Source: Isoetes taiwanensis
Taxonomy: Eukaryota; Streptophyta; Lycopodiopsida; Isoetales; Isoetaceae
Length of the DNA: 64,000 nucleotides
Assembly: GCA_021234155.1 (NCBI GenBank)
Contig: JAJEKV010000428.1
Coordinates: 1 to 64,000 of the forward strand
Direction: 5' to 3'
Positions 24,100 to 39,269 of the stretch are shown one piece after another. The notes under the pieces were generated by a model. That model searched no databases, was not told the origin of the DNA, and saw only the letters and a list, made by a program, of their open reading frames with translations. Positions within the stretch are counted from its first letter, which is position 1; each line of letters starts with the position of its first letter. The position numbers were made by a program, and so were the translations under genes.

Positions 24100-24241
24100 T
24101 TGCCGCGGTTCTTCCCTCGAAAACCCTTCGGGGCGGGGGTTTTTAATCCGAGCAGTAATCCGCTTGCTGCGTTTTTGTATTGGGTCCCATAGACCGATTG
24201 GTCTCCGTGGACGATAAAAGTACCTTCCTTCCTTCCTTCCT
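24100..24241 (+). other. LINE 3' UTR and (CCTT)n tail
   Basis: CCCTCGAAAACCC, GGTCCCATAGACCGATTGG and GTGGACGATAAAA precede four copies of CCTT (24226-24240). This is the reference 3' end to which the other copies in the window can be aligned. Confidence 0.8.
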
Positions 24242-26725
24242 ATAGAAGAGATGTAACCCCCGAGGAATGAGCATTGGCAGTAGGAGATATGGAGAGTGAA
24301 GATAGCGCCTTTATGATAACAGTTAATCATGAGGTCCACAAAAAAAAAGGGAAAAAAAAAACTTGAAAATTTTGATCTTGTGCTCAGTTATAGGCTTTTC
24401 TAGTAGGAGCTTCCTAGATTTGTGCAGGTTGAGCACATGGCTATCAAGACACTTGAAGAAATAAGGCTTGCCCTCAGCATCAATTGCTAAAGGCATTGGG
24501 CAATGATTTCCTTCTTAATATGTTTGATTATAAATCAGCTGCATATAAATTAGTTGTCCGTGTGCAGACCCCTTTCCAGGAGATTTTTTTTATATCAAAT
24601 TTTACATGTCATGCTTCTCTCCTAAATAATTTTATGTTGTCAAACTTCCTCGCTAATTTGAAATAGAGTATCTGCCACCAGACTTGTTGGTGCTAGAATT
24701 CACTATTGCCACCACTAGATTGTGGAAGGGCCTAGAATATGTATACAACGAATACATTCCCAAAGGAGTTGTATAGAGCAAATTGTGTTGGTTAAAATTT
24801 CTATTTAGACTCATAAGTGGGTGCTCGAACCTGGCCACACCATACAATCATGTAACCAATGGGCTTTGATGTTCTCCATCCAAGGAATTGCTTCAACATT
24901 TTATTTGTAGCAGTTGCAATTGGAGCAATCATCCTAAATACACATTGGCAATGCAAATAATCTACTTCATCTCCACGCTCAAGGCTTATACAGCTTGCCA
25001 AACACTTATCTCTTAGAAAATCACAAGTTCTATTATAGAACCTTATTGGAACAATTTGCCTTTCCCTCTTTTTTCTTCTTAGTGCGGCCGCATATCCTTG
25101 CAATTTCCTCTGCCATTACATTGGCAAATGATTTTTACAAGTTTTTTATTGGGATTAAAAAAAAAGGGTTTTTTGTGCATCCTGAACCATTGAGAGTTCA
25201 TAAATATAAAGGAAAAGATGTAGCTAAAAATGAGAAGTGAAATAAAGAAGGTTATATTATTTTAAGGTCTTATATTATTTTATTGGTTTATCTTTTTAAG
25301 ACCTTATTATTTTTAAATCTAACAAACATTTTTAGAACTTTTTTGGTTATTCTTTTCAAGGCCTGATTATTTCGAAACCCACAAACGCGACGGCATCTAG
25401 AAGTTTTGTTGGACATCCGCTTGCATGTCGGAAGATGCCCAAATGAGCTGGGTAGCCTACCTGACCCGGGTAGATTGTTGCAGGGGGTGATGTAATTTCT
25501 GGACTCAGGGATTTGCTTGATCCTATTAAGCTTGAGCTTCCCTAGCTTCGGCTCGAGCTTGTGCTTGATTTTGGAACATAAATTTTGATGGTTCACCAGC
25601 AGATTGTGTTGAATTGTCTATAAATTGATTTTATCTGGCTTTCCAGGTGTATGCAAGGCAGAATTTAGAGTCACTTTTGGATTCATGCAACAGAACAGGA
25701 AAAAGGAGATGAACAGGAGAGGCTTGATTACTTCCAGAGCTTAGTCACGGGTGAACAAACCAGAAGACCTGCAAAAGACAACATTGCAAACTATTTGTTC
25801 AATTTAGTGCAGTAAGCTTTTATGAAGATATTGAAACAAAGATAGGTAGGTTAGACAGTTTTTTTTTTTGACCCCTTTCATTCCTTACTTTGGAGGATGA
25901 TGTTATAGTGGCCTCGCTTTATTGGTCACATTTTATATTGAAAAAAAAAATTGATTTTTTTTTTCATGTGTTATGGGATTTGTGCCATGTTTCATGTTTT
26001 ATATGTTATTCATGAACTTACCAATGTTTTTTGAATTTTAATTTTTTTCTCAAAACCATTGCATTTTTTTCTCATTGCAACTCTAACCATGACAACTATA
26101 AAAAGAAAAAAAAGCACAAAATCTAAAAGAAAAAACTTTTTCGCGGCTAGATTCCATATCCGAAAAGGAAAAAACTAAACATAAATCTGGCCACCTACAA
26201 GTAGCATAAGATAATCTAACGAATCAAAAATACGGCGGCTTCAAATGATTCAGCAAGAAAAGGCAAATCACACTACGACCTAATGATCCAATAAAGGAAG
26301 CAAGCAAATCCAAGTCCTAATCACATGCAAATCAATTTTAGAGCTGCTCCCAACGTTGTGCATGCTTCTCCACCAAAATCCGTCCCGCTGCTATGCTGAC
26401 AAAAAAATCATATTGAAAAGGACCCAATCAATTTGCTCCAGCCCAAATTTGCTTTAAAACCAAAATACTAAAGGGTAGCGTACTACCTCAAATATATGCA
26501 TGCATATACATAAGATTTTGGTGCAAATTTATTCTAGAACAACAACCCTATCAAATTATATAATTCAAATCATTGGAAAATTGGGGCAACTCTACAATTT
26601 TCCTAAATTATGGGTCATTTGAAAAGGCAAAGGTGCGTTTACTACATGTTCACAAGTATTGACAGTGTTATATATGATAGTGTGGAAAACATTCTCAAGC
26701 TACCACCATAAGAAGAATGTGCTCG
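24242..26725. other. gene-free AT-rich stretch
   Basis: I see no exon chain, RNA gene or inverted-repeat element. The minus-strand frames at 24801-25103 and 25288-25596 show no motif. Long A and T runs occur near 25860-26130. Confidence 0.45.
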
Positions 26726-26728
26726 GGC

Positions 26729-27063
26729 CTTTGGTCTAGTGGTAACATACTAGTCGTAGAATAACTATGTCTCAAGTTCGACCAGATGGTCTAGTGGTAA
26801 CACATTAGTCTTAACACATCTATCTCAAGTTCAAGACTACCCAAAGTTCGGCCAGATGGTCTAGTGGTAACACATTAGTCTTAAAACATCTGTCTCGAGT
26901 TCGAGACTACCGAAAGTTGCACTATGTATAGTTCCATCCACATGGCCTTGTGGATGTTAAACTAGTATTTATCTATCTTCTTACTTGTTCAGGAGTGTGT
27001 CTATCTACTATAAGGCTTTGTAAGAGTTTATTTAATGAAAGAAAAGATTATCCCTCAAACAAT
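26729..27063 (+). mobile_element. tRNA-derived SINE with three tandem tRNA-like heads
   Basis: GGTCTAGTGGTAACA, which resembles a Pol III A box, occurs at 26733, 26788 and 26858. Each is followed 30-40 bases later by CAAGTTC(G/A)A or GAGTTCGAGAC, which resembles a B box. Acceptor-stem pairing and an anticodon arm are not convincing, so these are SINE heads rather than tRNA genes. The unique body runs to TTTAATGAAAGAAAAGATTATCCCTCAAA at about 27060. That end resembles the 3' end of the poly-A retroposons (TTAATAAAAAATTCTTACCCTCAAA at 15.67 kb), as expected if the SINE borrows a LINE tail. Confidence 0.7.
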
Positions 27064-28332
27064 TTAGAATTGACTCGAAGAAGTATATGAAAGGGACCTT
27101 GAGACCTATCATTGGGATGTATGCTATTTTAGTTCAATGACAAGCAACAAAAGAAGTTGTCTAAAGAATAGAGAAAAGAAGTAGTGACATGGAATGCGAA
27201 ATGGTTTTTTTTTTTTTTTTGGGGGCAATATAAAGAAGTCAATACACCATTTAAAGCAAAGCTTTGGAAATAGTACAAACCCAGAAAACCCAAGGGCCAA
27301 GGAAAATTGAAGGGCTCGTTTCATTTTAAAGGAGATCAATTCTTCATAATCAACACATGATGCCATTCGAATTCATAAGCATTATTGCTGGGCTTTAGGG
27401 CTTACTTGTTACGTTGCAAATTTGTTAGTTGTTTGCTTAAGGATAATCTTTAGATGATCTTTAGCATGCTTGTCCTATAGGCTATCCACGTGCCTTGCCA
27501 CGAGATTCCTCTTTGTCCTTTGATATATTGTTTTCCATCTTATGGCTGTGATGCATTATTATAAATGGAACAAAACTTTACAGACTTATAGATTTTCAAT
27601 TTTCACTATTTTTTCAAGCTACCATTGGCCTAAGTTCGATTACTTCTCTTCCACTCTTTGTTGGTATTATCCCTATAGATTTTCATATCTAATGGACCAA
27701 TGAAATACTCATGAATGATTTCTCGAATCCTTCTAGGTAGCTTTAAAGAGATTGTTGAGTGTGGAGATGGAAGTGTTCAAAGAAGTACTATTTCAAACAA
27801 GCTTCCACATGTTCGGTCCTTTAACATGTAGTCATAATCATTTGAGTATGCTTTACATCTGGATTTCGAGGACGGCAAACAAGGGGGGCTATATATTGAC
27901 TTGTTATTTGGACTCTATAGATGGTCATCACTTTGAGGTACATATTGCTTCACTCGATAGGACAACCCAAGAAAATCACATAGAATATGGCCATATCGCC
28001 ACTTTTGTTATGTCCACAAATTTATAGGGAGAGAGCCACACGAATGTTTCTTCGTTCGTTGGAGAATATCTATGGCGGACCCAGAAACTATCAATCTTGG
28101 AAAACAAAAAGGAGATCCCTTGACAACAAACTTTGGTAATCCTTGCCACCTCACTACTTCTCTTTGTCCAAAATGTTTTTCTTTTTTATATATTTTTTCT
28201 TCAAGGCAATAACATTTTGGTACATGTTAAAAGTATGTACAAAATATAAAAACAATTAACATCCTAGATGAGCCCACATTTTCTGGAAGGATAGAGTAGC
28301 CCATTATATAAGAAATATATAAGAAAGTAGAA
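27064..28332. other. no gene recognised
   Basis: AT-rich. The plus-strand frame 27752-28027 carries no motif I know. Confidence 0.4.
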
Positions 28333-29260
28333 AATGAATTTGATTATATCGTAAGAAATTATATTTTTATGTTGGCCTAGCATTGCGTTGAAACTAATAT
28401 GCATTGATTAGTCCAATCTTTACAATTACATATTTGTAGTGATTCAATCGAACCTAGTACAAATAAACAAAACTCTAGCTTACGTCAAGTTTTAATTTAT
28501 GCCATCGACCTAATGCTAATCAAAGATTTTTCCTCAAAGACCCTTAAAAGTTTTAACATTCAATAATAATTGAATAGAATAGAATAGAATTGAATTGGCT
28601 CTTGTCATTCACGAAGACCTAGTTTTTGTGGTTGGCATCCGCAGGAGGATATGTAATATAAAGTAAATCATAGAGCAATTTAACAATATCCATATAGCAA
28701 TGTTGTGTGGCTACAACGGCCTATGCTTAATGAATTTGATTATAGCATAAGAAATTATATTGCTATGTTATCTGGCATTGCATTGAAACTAACATGCATT
28801 GATTAGTCCAGTATTTAAAGTTACATATTTGTCTCTTCTTTTTAATGATTCAACATAGCTATTTAGATCTTAACAGATCGAAAAAAAATACAAACAAATG
28901 AAACTCTAGCTTACTTTAATTTTTAGTTCGTGCCATTGGCTTGATACTAATCAATATTTTTTTCTCAAAAACCTTAGTTTGAACATTCAATAATAAGAAT
29001 AAGAATAAGAATAAGAATAAGAATAAGAATAAGAATAAGAATAAGAATAAGAATAAGAATAAGAATAAGAATAAGAATAAGAATAAGAATAAGAATAAGA
29101 ATAAGAATAAGAATAAGAATAAGAATAAGAATAAGAATAAGAATAGTTTTTTATCGTCCACTGAGACCAATAATGCAATACCTAGTTTTTGTTGTTGGCA
29201 TGCTCATGAGGACATGTAATATAAGGTGAGCCATAAACAATTAGTCAGGCCCAAACTCCC
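28333..29260. repeat. about 400-bp tandem duplication containing reverse-oriented LINE 3' ends
   Basis: AATGAATTTGATTATA opens both units (28333 and about 28730). The units match through GCATTGATTAGTCCA, CAAA-x-AAACTCTAGCTTAC, TTAACATTCAATAATA and ACCTAGTTTTTGT-x-GTTGGCAT to GTAATATAA. Unit 1 carries a short (GAATA)n; unit 2 carries the long (AATAAG)n. In unit 2 the repeat is followed by TTTTTTATCGTCCACTGAGACC, the reverse complement of the LINE terminus GGTCTC-x-GTGGACGATAAAA. So the duplicated block includes a minus-strand LINE tail. Confidence 0.85.
28988..29145. repeat. (AATAAG)n hexanucleotide, about 26 copies
   Basis: Near-perfect hexamer array. Read on the minus strand it gives artefactual Phe-Leu or Tyr-Ser dipeptide frames, which are not proteins. 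It sits exactly where the LINE tail would be, so it probably began as a (CTTATT)n LINE tail. Confidence 0.95.
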
Positions 29261-30355
29261 TAGGGCGGGGAGGTGTATGTGTTTGAAACTTAACTTTTCT
29301 TGGTATTTTTAGCTTTGGCTTTCTGAAGCATGGCTTATTTTATTTTTAGAGCAAGGTTTTGTGAATACGATGGGTATTCCAACTTTAGGCTTGATTCCAG
29401 CATTTGAAAATTTTGTGCTTGGGAAATAGCATCGAATGGTGAAATCATGGCAGCTACTTGCCTTTCTATTTGGGTTTGATGATCTACATCGATTCTTTGG
29501 TTAGGGAAGCATGGCAGTAGTTAGATCTTGGTATCCATATGAGCTTATCCTTGTGCAAACAGAAATTTTATTTGTTTGTGTTCCTTGTGCTATAGGCTTC
29601 AAGATCCAGCTGTGTTTGTGGCTTGCTTTCTGTCATCTGCAAGATGCATATGATGGGTCGGTTCTAGTACGGTTGCCATTTTTGGTTTATTTGGTTGGTT
29701 GCTCTTGGTAGAAGCTTTAGCACAATTAATTTGTTGTGTTGTTGGTTTTTCATTGTTTTTGCTTAGATCTCGATGGGTTCTTTGTGGAGGACCAGGGCAC
29801 TGAATAGCTTGATGTGGTAGAGATGCAGAGGTCTAAAAATATTATTGGAGCTAGGGTTATACCAGGCTATACTGTACTAAGTCCTCATGTTGATGACGCA
29901 TCTAACCCTTTGAACCAGAACCATGATTTTTCTATTCAGATTACTCTTGAATCTAATGTAAGAACTTTGGGAGAAGCTGTAAGTGATGATGGGTTATGTA
30001 GCAGGCTTTCAGCATTTATAGCTCTTAGACACGATGAGTAACATCAAATGTTGCCCTAGGCTTGTGGTTGACTTGCATCGGTGTTGGGGTGGTGCATGCC
30101 ATCTGTTAGCCATGCAATCATAACAAGAGCTGCCTTTAGTAGGGCGACACTTGCCGATGAACAGTGTCTGAGTCACTTAAGCGAGAAGATCTAAACTCTT
30201 TTTGGTTTTAATGTTTTTATTTATATTTTGAACTTGCGATGGCAAAGTGATGATGCCATCACGATTGTCTTTTGCACTGTAATCTGTGTAGAAATTGTTA
30301 TGCATCTCAAGTAGTCTATGCAATTGCATGGATATTATAGAAAACATCTGCAGCA
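29261..30355. other. no gene recognised, weak coding-like frames
   Basis: The plus-strand frames at 29511-29711 and 29814-30041 are open but carry no motif I recognise. The second (VIPGYTVLSPHVDDASN...) has fairly coding-like composition. It could be a fragment of a transposon gene. Confidence 0.3.
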
Positions 30356-30520
30356 AAATGCAGTGTTACATGCTTCTATATAGTCCTGGCTAAAAATCTA
30401 GATGTTTGCGCGAGAAAACTTGAAAAGAATTTAAGATAAATGCAGTGTTACATGCTTCTCCATAGTCCTGGGTAAAAAAAAACTAGATATGATAGTTGAG
30501 CGAGAAAACATGAAAAAAAA
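30356..30520. repeat. 82-bp tandem duplication
   Basis: AAATGCAGTGTTACATGCTTCT starts at 30356 and 30438. Both units continue through ATAGTCCTGG and GCGAGAAAAC. Confidence 0.9.
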
Positions 30521-31880
30521 TACTTGTGTGAAGTTGGATTTTCTATAAGTTCCTCTAATTTCTCCGTGGAGTTCTCACATCACCTAGATATTTTGAACTT
30601 TGTGTTTGATTCGGTACAGGAACTTGGGACTTTTTGACCCGAGTAATCAAATTTCAAGTTCCTATCTACACAACATGCCTTTAAAACTTTCATGTTCCTA
30701 TCTACCCAACATAACTTTCATTTCACTAATGTATGTCTGCCTATGTTTTCATCCTTAAGAAGCATGTTTTTTAGAAATAACCCTTTGAGCATGGGTTTTT
30801 TGAGGGGGACTTTTACATTTCGTATCCTATGAAACTTTAAATTTGGCATGAATATACACATCATATCTGTATAAGCATCTACTCCATGGATCAAAGCTTG
30901 CCAGCTAAAAGATAATTTTTTCAGTCAAAATGTGCATTAAACATATTAATATTATTTCCTCTTTCCTGTATCTGTCCGAACCTTCACTTTTTCGATAGCA
31001 AGCATAGCCTACATGCATGTCTGCTCATGTTTCAATTTTTATCGTGCATGCATAAAGAATCACTCCTTTGAGTGATTCATATCCTATGATAAGCCTGGCT
31101 TTAAACCTTCCAAAAGGAAACGTGTTGAATATTTAAACTGCCATATTTCCTTAACTACGTGCTAATTAATCAATAATACAATCACAAATAGTTCACAACA
31201 TGCAGCCCAACATGCTTAGAGAGCATGTATTTATATTATAACTCAAGGATTTCATTTAAAGACGAGAGCCATGCTAGATTTTGAAGGCGAATGTTTTATA
31301 ATTCATCCAACGAAGTTTCCTTAGCACTTAAGAGCCCACGCATGCAAGATATATAGGACAAATACCATTAGCACTTGTTTATTAGAATTTGCTAGACTTA
31401 ATCGTTGATCTAGGGAAAATGAACAAGATATTCCTACCTTGAACCTTAAGCCTGAAAAACCCTTAATAACTTTGTCATTGAGGGACGAACTTATGCTAGA
31501 TATGGTGAAGTAAATAATCATTGGTGAATCAACTAATTAGCTTGGGTGCAGAGAATGGCACATGTTATCAAGCATTATGAGCCATAATCTTGGGTGTACT
31601 TGTTAGTTTAACATTGTCAGTTGAGCATTGCAGGACATGGCGATTGTCATGCAGGATATTGTTTTGGGAAACATTCTTATTTTATAAATGCATGAGCAAC
31701 CTACGGTTTTAGGTGTTTGCAGCTTATAAGGTAAAGGTGTATTTAAAAAAAAAAATGGATGGATTGTGGGTGCATGTGAGTGCTAGAATGATTGTTTTCA
31801 TTTAATTTGGGTTAATGAAAGAGTTTCTTTTCAATCAATTTTTGCTGTAGAGTAAAGAAGTGGGGAGGTAAGTGTGACTG
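30521..31880. other. gene-free AT-rich stretch
   Basis: Only a small local repeat (GTTCCTATCTAC-x-CAACAT near 30659 and 30704) is visible. There is no coding or RNA signature. Confidence 0.4.
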
Positions 31881-32085
31881 TAGCATAGAAGCCAGATCAG
31901 TATAAGATCTTATAGGCAGATGGTAAGTTTACTAGCCTAGGGAAAACCTTTCAAAGCAGATATTCAACTTTGGAAAAAGGTTGGAACCTTTCAAAGCAGA
32001 TGGTCAGGTGACTAGCTTTGGGAAAAGGTGGTTATTCCCGCAAGGCAGATAATCAAGTACGATCAGTCTTGAGACGAGAAGAAAA

Positions 32086-33661
32086 GGGGGAATTTTGGAT
32101 TTGGTACGCCCATGTGGTGGATGGCCATTTTTTCTTTTTGGGGACGTTTCTTGGGACATGGGCTACCATTTGAACGGTGGAATAATTAGATGGACCGGTT
32201 TTGGTACCCCGATACTTAAACCCTATGTAGGGTTTATGTTTTGGCAGCCATCCCTGCCTTTGAAGTGGACGAGAGCTTGTGTGTAGGGTTTTTTCGCAGG
32301 TTCGAAGCGGGGAGAACAAAAAAACCCTCCCCAAGCACCAGTTCCAAACTTGCCCTGTCACGATGTCTCGTAACAAGCGTGACCCCGGGCATGCATAAAG
32401 TACGAACCGACAGTACGACTGTGCGGTTGCATCCAGAAGAGCAGAGTTAGCCTAGGACACATGTTTAAGGAGTAGAAGATTGATCAGAAGGTCGGATTGT
32501 CGAGTGCATGCTATGTTTAGACTAACACACTAGGCTGGCGAGTGCATTGAGCGAAAGGCCGACTAGTTGCTTGGAGCGAGTTGAGTTGGGCTCTATTGGT
32601 CATAATACTTGGTCCCTGGAGTAAATTGAATGTTTTGGACTCATTTGTGAAGTCAAACCCACATTTTGAGCTCACTGGAGCTGTTGAACTGGGGGAACAC
32701 TTCATTTTCTCATTGTGCAGAAAGGGGAAAATTTGAGGTTTGGCACATCCGTGCGGTGGATTACTATTATTTCTTTCCGGGGACATTTCTTGGGACATGA
32801 GATATCCTTTGAACGGTGGGATTAGCAGGTGGAACGGTTTTGGTACCCCGGTACTTAAATTGTACACCCTCCTTGCCTCTGAAGTGGTCAAAAACTTGTG
32901 TGCAGGGTTTCCTCGAGGGTTGAAACAGGGGCAGAACAAAAAAAAACCCTCCCCATGCACCGGTTCCAAACTTGCCCCATCGCGATGTCTCCTAACAAGT
33001 TGGACATTGTGAGATTGGCATGCCAAATGGTACGAAATGACAGTACGACTAGCGGTTGCATTGAGAAAGGCAAAGTTACCCTAGGACACATGTTTGAGGA
33101 GTAGAAGATCAATCAGAAGCTCGGATTGTTGAGTACACGGTATGTTTAGACTAAGGCACTAGGCAGAGAGTGCATTGAGCAAAAGATCAACTAGTTGCTT
33201 GGAGCGAGTCGAGTTTGGCTCTGTTGGTCATAATAGTTGGTCCGTGGAGAAAATTGGATGCTTCAGACTTATGCGCAAAGTCAAAACCACATTCCAAGCT
33301 CGCTAGAGCTGTCGAACTGGGGGAATACTTCATTTTCCCGTAGTGCCCCTACGTCGGGGAAATTTGGGGTTTGGCACATCCGTGCATCGGATGGCCATTT
33401 TTTCTTTTCGGAGACATTTCTTGGGACATGAGCTACCATTTGAACGGTGGGATTAGCAGATAGAGCGGTTTTGCTGCCTCGATACTTAAATCCTACGAAA
33501 CTTGTAGGGTTTACGTTTTGGCAGCCCTTCCAGCCTCTGAAGTGGTCGAGAGCTTGCGTGCAGAGTTTCCTCAAGGGTTCGAAGGGGGGGAGAACAAAAA
33601 AACCCTCTCCAGGCACCGGTTCCAAACTTGCCCCATCGCGGTGTCCCGCAATCAGAATCAT
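32086..33661. repeat. about 635-bp tandem repeat, roughly 2.5 copies
   Basis: The phrase GGTTTGGCACATCCGTGC and its variants recur at about 32098, 32736 and 33369. Each unit then carries TTTCTTGGGACATG, TTTGAACGGTGG, a GGTACC-like stretch, a conserved AACAAAAAAACCCTC segment and GGTTCCAAACTTGCCC. On the minus strand a phrase such as TVQMVAHVPRNV is shared by units 1 and 3, but frames shift between units. The array matches neither 5S nor 45S rDNA. It could be a satellite or a duplicated non-coding transcription unit. Confidence 0.85.
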
Positions 33662-33985
33662 GCTTTGAGTTCAAGCTTGTTTATCCATTTCTATCGCATG
33701 AAAGTGAAACATGTTGTTCCAAGTTGCTGCCTAGGTGAAATGAATATCTGAACATACATCGCCTTATTGCAAAATGGTACAATGGATATGAATATTGTTT
33801 GATTCTAAAAAAAATCTTGTGTACTTTTTTGAGATTTTAAAATTTTGGTTTGGCTAAGTGATACGCACTTCTAAAATAAGGCTAATTGGGAATGAGGATG
33901 GGGAAATGTATCATTGATTCACCACATTATTTCCCTAGCCATACATCTACAATTGAAGATTGCTAATTATAAAAAATAAAAGTCA
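33662..33985. other. no feature recognised
   Basis: AT-rich spacer between the 635-bp array and the retroposon. Confidence 0.4.
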
Positions 33986-33996
33986 TAGGAATATAC

Positions 33997-35144
33997 TTTT
34001 TTTTTTTTTTTGAAGGTAAGAAAATTTTTATTAAAAGATAGGAAGAATTACATCATAGGTCTCACATAGACCAGAAAGAATTTAAGCACAAAGATCTCAT
34101 GTAGATCAGATTTCATATCCATAATTTCTGTACTAATCTGCCTTTCTCAACATCTTCTTCTATTTAAACAGTACTACATGATTAAAACCAATCTTCCTGT
34201 TTAGATAAAATACTACAAGAGCTTAGCACAAGCTTTCCAGAAACTGCAGATAAGTCGTGAATGCTCCAAAAAAAACCTCTTGCAAAACTGAAAATGAAGA
34301 GAAAAGAGCTGAAGAGTAATCTGACCAATTCTCCCTTCAAGACTTTCGGAGAAGCCCAACTGCTTCAAACTATGATCTGATTCAGCAATTTTTCTAGAGA
34401 ATGCGAAATTAAAAGGAGATGCTGCATTGTCGGGATGTGCCGGTCGGCCCTACACAGTAAAAGCTAGACACACGACCCAGCACCAAAACTCCCTAAATTT
34501 TGGTTCATGATATTTGAATCGATATGGAAGCGTCTTCCCGGACACGCTTATCTCCCTAGCTCGGCAATCTCGAGAAAAATTAAGCATTCGTTCCTAAACC
34601 GTGGAAATCGAAATCAAGAATTTACCCTGACTCCTTCCTGAACAACATTCTTAGATCTTTCCACTAGAAAGAAAGAGCAAGAGGAAAGGGGAAAAAGCCA
34701 AAGATTCAGGAAGAGTACCATAGATTAGACCGCCCGTAATATATTTACATGAAAATGCTCTCTTCACGTTTTGCTAAAATCTGCTACCTTATAGGTTTGT
34801 ATGCCTTTTAGGATCTTGATAAACAAGAAAATTGTAAATTCCAGAAAACTTACATGATCTTGCTCATCCATTAGCAAATCGGGCCACGTTAGTGGCATCA
34901 GGCAAAAACATTAGGACCGCCTTGAAGCAGTGTCAGGCAAGCACTCCGGAACATTCTTTAAAGAAAAGAAAGATCCACCTGAAACTGATGGCAAAACCCC
35001 GCTAGTATCCAGTTCAATCTCTGACCTGCAAGGAGTACTGAGGCAGTGCCGGAATCAGGGAAGAGGAGGGCGGCGTCCTCTCCCCTTGCCGCCCTAGCCG
35101 CAGATGGAGGCAACAGCGCCAAGAAGCATTTTTATTCCAATATT
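33997..35144 (-). mobile_element. 1.1 kb poly-A retroposon with 11-bp target duplication (copy 2)
   Basis: TAGGAATATAC at 33986-33996 is repeated at 35145-35155. The plus strand begins with 15 T, the complement of the A tail, then GAAGGTAAGAAAATTTTTATT. Read on the minus strand, the block starts near ATGCTTCTTGG, has a GC-rich leader (CCGCCCTCCTCTTCCC), and shares GCTAGCGGGGTTTT, TCAAGGCGGTC and GCCACTAACGTGGC with the copy at 820-1895. There is no reverse transcriptase or other recognised domain. Confidence 0.85.
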
Positions 35145-35155
35145 TAGGAATATAC

Positions 35156-38502
<3,347 letters not shown>

Positions 38503-39265
38503 GCGTGATTTAGAAGGTGAGGCGAATCATAAGCTTTCTATATTAATTTTGTAGGCGATTACTTTTTGCGACTTGAACTGTTTCATAGAAACTCTGGCGA
38601 ACCTTGTCAACGTTAATGTGGTAATTGAAATAAATAAATTAGATGTCAATTCACATACAACTTACAGGATTAAGGAAACCTATTATATTTAGCAAAATTT
38701 GAGTAGTTGTTGATTTTTTGAGTATTCTACTATGGTCCACTAGAGCTAGCAAACAATTACTTGATCTACAATGTTGTTAAGCGGATAACCTATGATCCTA
38801 AACACTTAGATCCATGGAACTGGAGGCGAAACTCTAGATCTGAGCTTAAAAATGCATGGCTAATTTAAGAAAGGCGGGCGGACGAAATGGTAAAACTTTG
38901 GCGAAAGAATATAATTTATTTTCAATAGTAACCTATTCAGATTTAGTATCTCATTTTTGCAAATATTCAAAATATAGCCATTTGGCTATAAATAGCCCCT
39001 TAAGGGCAACCCTGGATATGACCTGATTGAAAATTGAAGTTGCATGCATTTGGCGTGTTACTGCTACTCAGCAAGATGCTCCGTAAAACTAAATGCTCAA
39101 CTTTGCATGCTTACTTTTGGTTCCTTTTCAAATTTGCAGTTAATATTTTGATTTACCATGATTTTGATTCTGATACCTTTACATTGGATTTGCAAATGAA
39201 TTGTAAACAGGTCTTGAAGCATTTATATAGTTAAATTATTCCACTATCTCATTGATTTTGCCACT
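38503..39265. other. no gene recognised
   Basis: AT-rich. The frame at 39034-39234 carries no motif. Confidence 0.35.
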
Positions 39266-39269
39266 TTCA

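Larger units (their letters stand above)
19316..24241 (+). mobile_element. GC-rich non-LTR retrotransposon (LINE), nearly full length, inactive
   Basis: A 4.9-kb GC-rich block stands out sharply from the AT-rich flanks. In order it holds a coiled-coil-like ORF1 region, an endonuclease with GDFNA, a reverse transcriptase with FVDFAKAFDAV and YKYLGVE, a C-terminal H/C segment, and a 3' UTR ending GTGGACGATAAAAG plus (CCTT)n. The frames are broken many times. Pieces of its 3' end recur at 480-805, and in reverse at about 29.15 kb and 41.2 kb. The 5' boundary near 19316 is set only by the composition change, and I found no target duplication. Confidence 0.8.

Noticed and set aside
26733-26935. 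Three tRNA genes
   Set aside because: The A- and B-box-like motifs are present, but the acceptor and anticodon stems do not pair convincingly and the units lead into a SINE body.
28916-29178. Minus-strand Phe-Leu and Tyr-Ser repeat proteins
   Set aside because: They are translations of the (AATAAG)n hexamer array and carry no independent coding evidence.
32086-33661. 5S or other rRNA gene cluster
   Set aside because: The tandem layout suggested it, but no part of the 635-bp unit resembles conserved 5S or 45S rRNA sequence.
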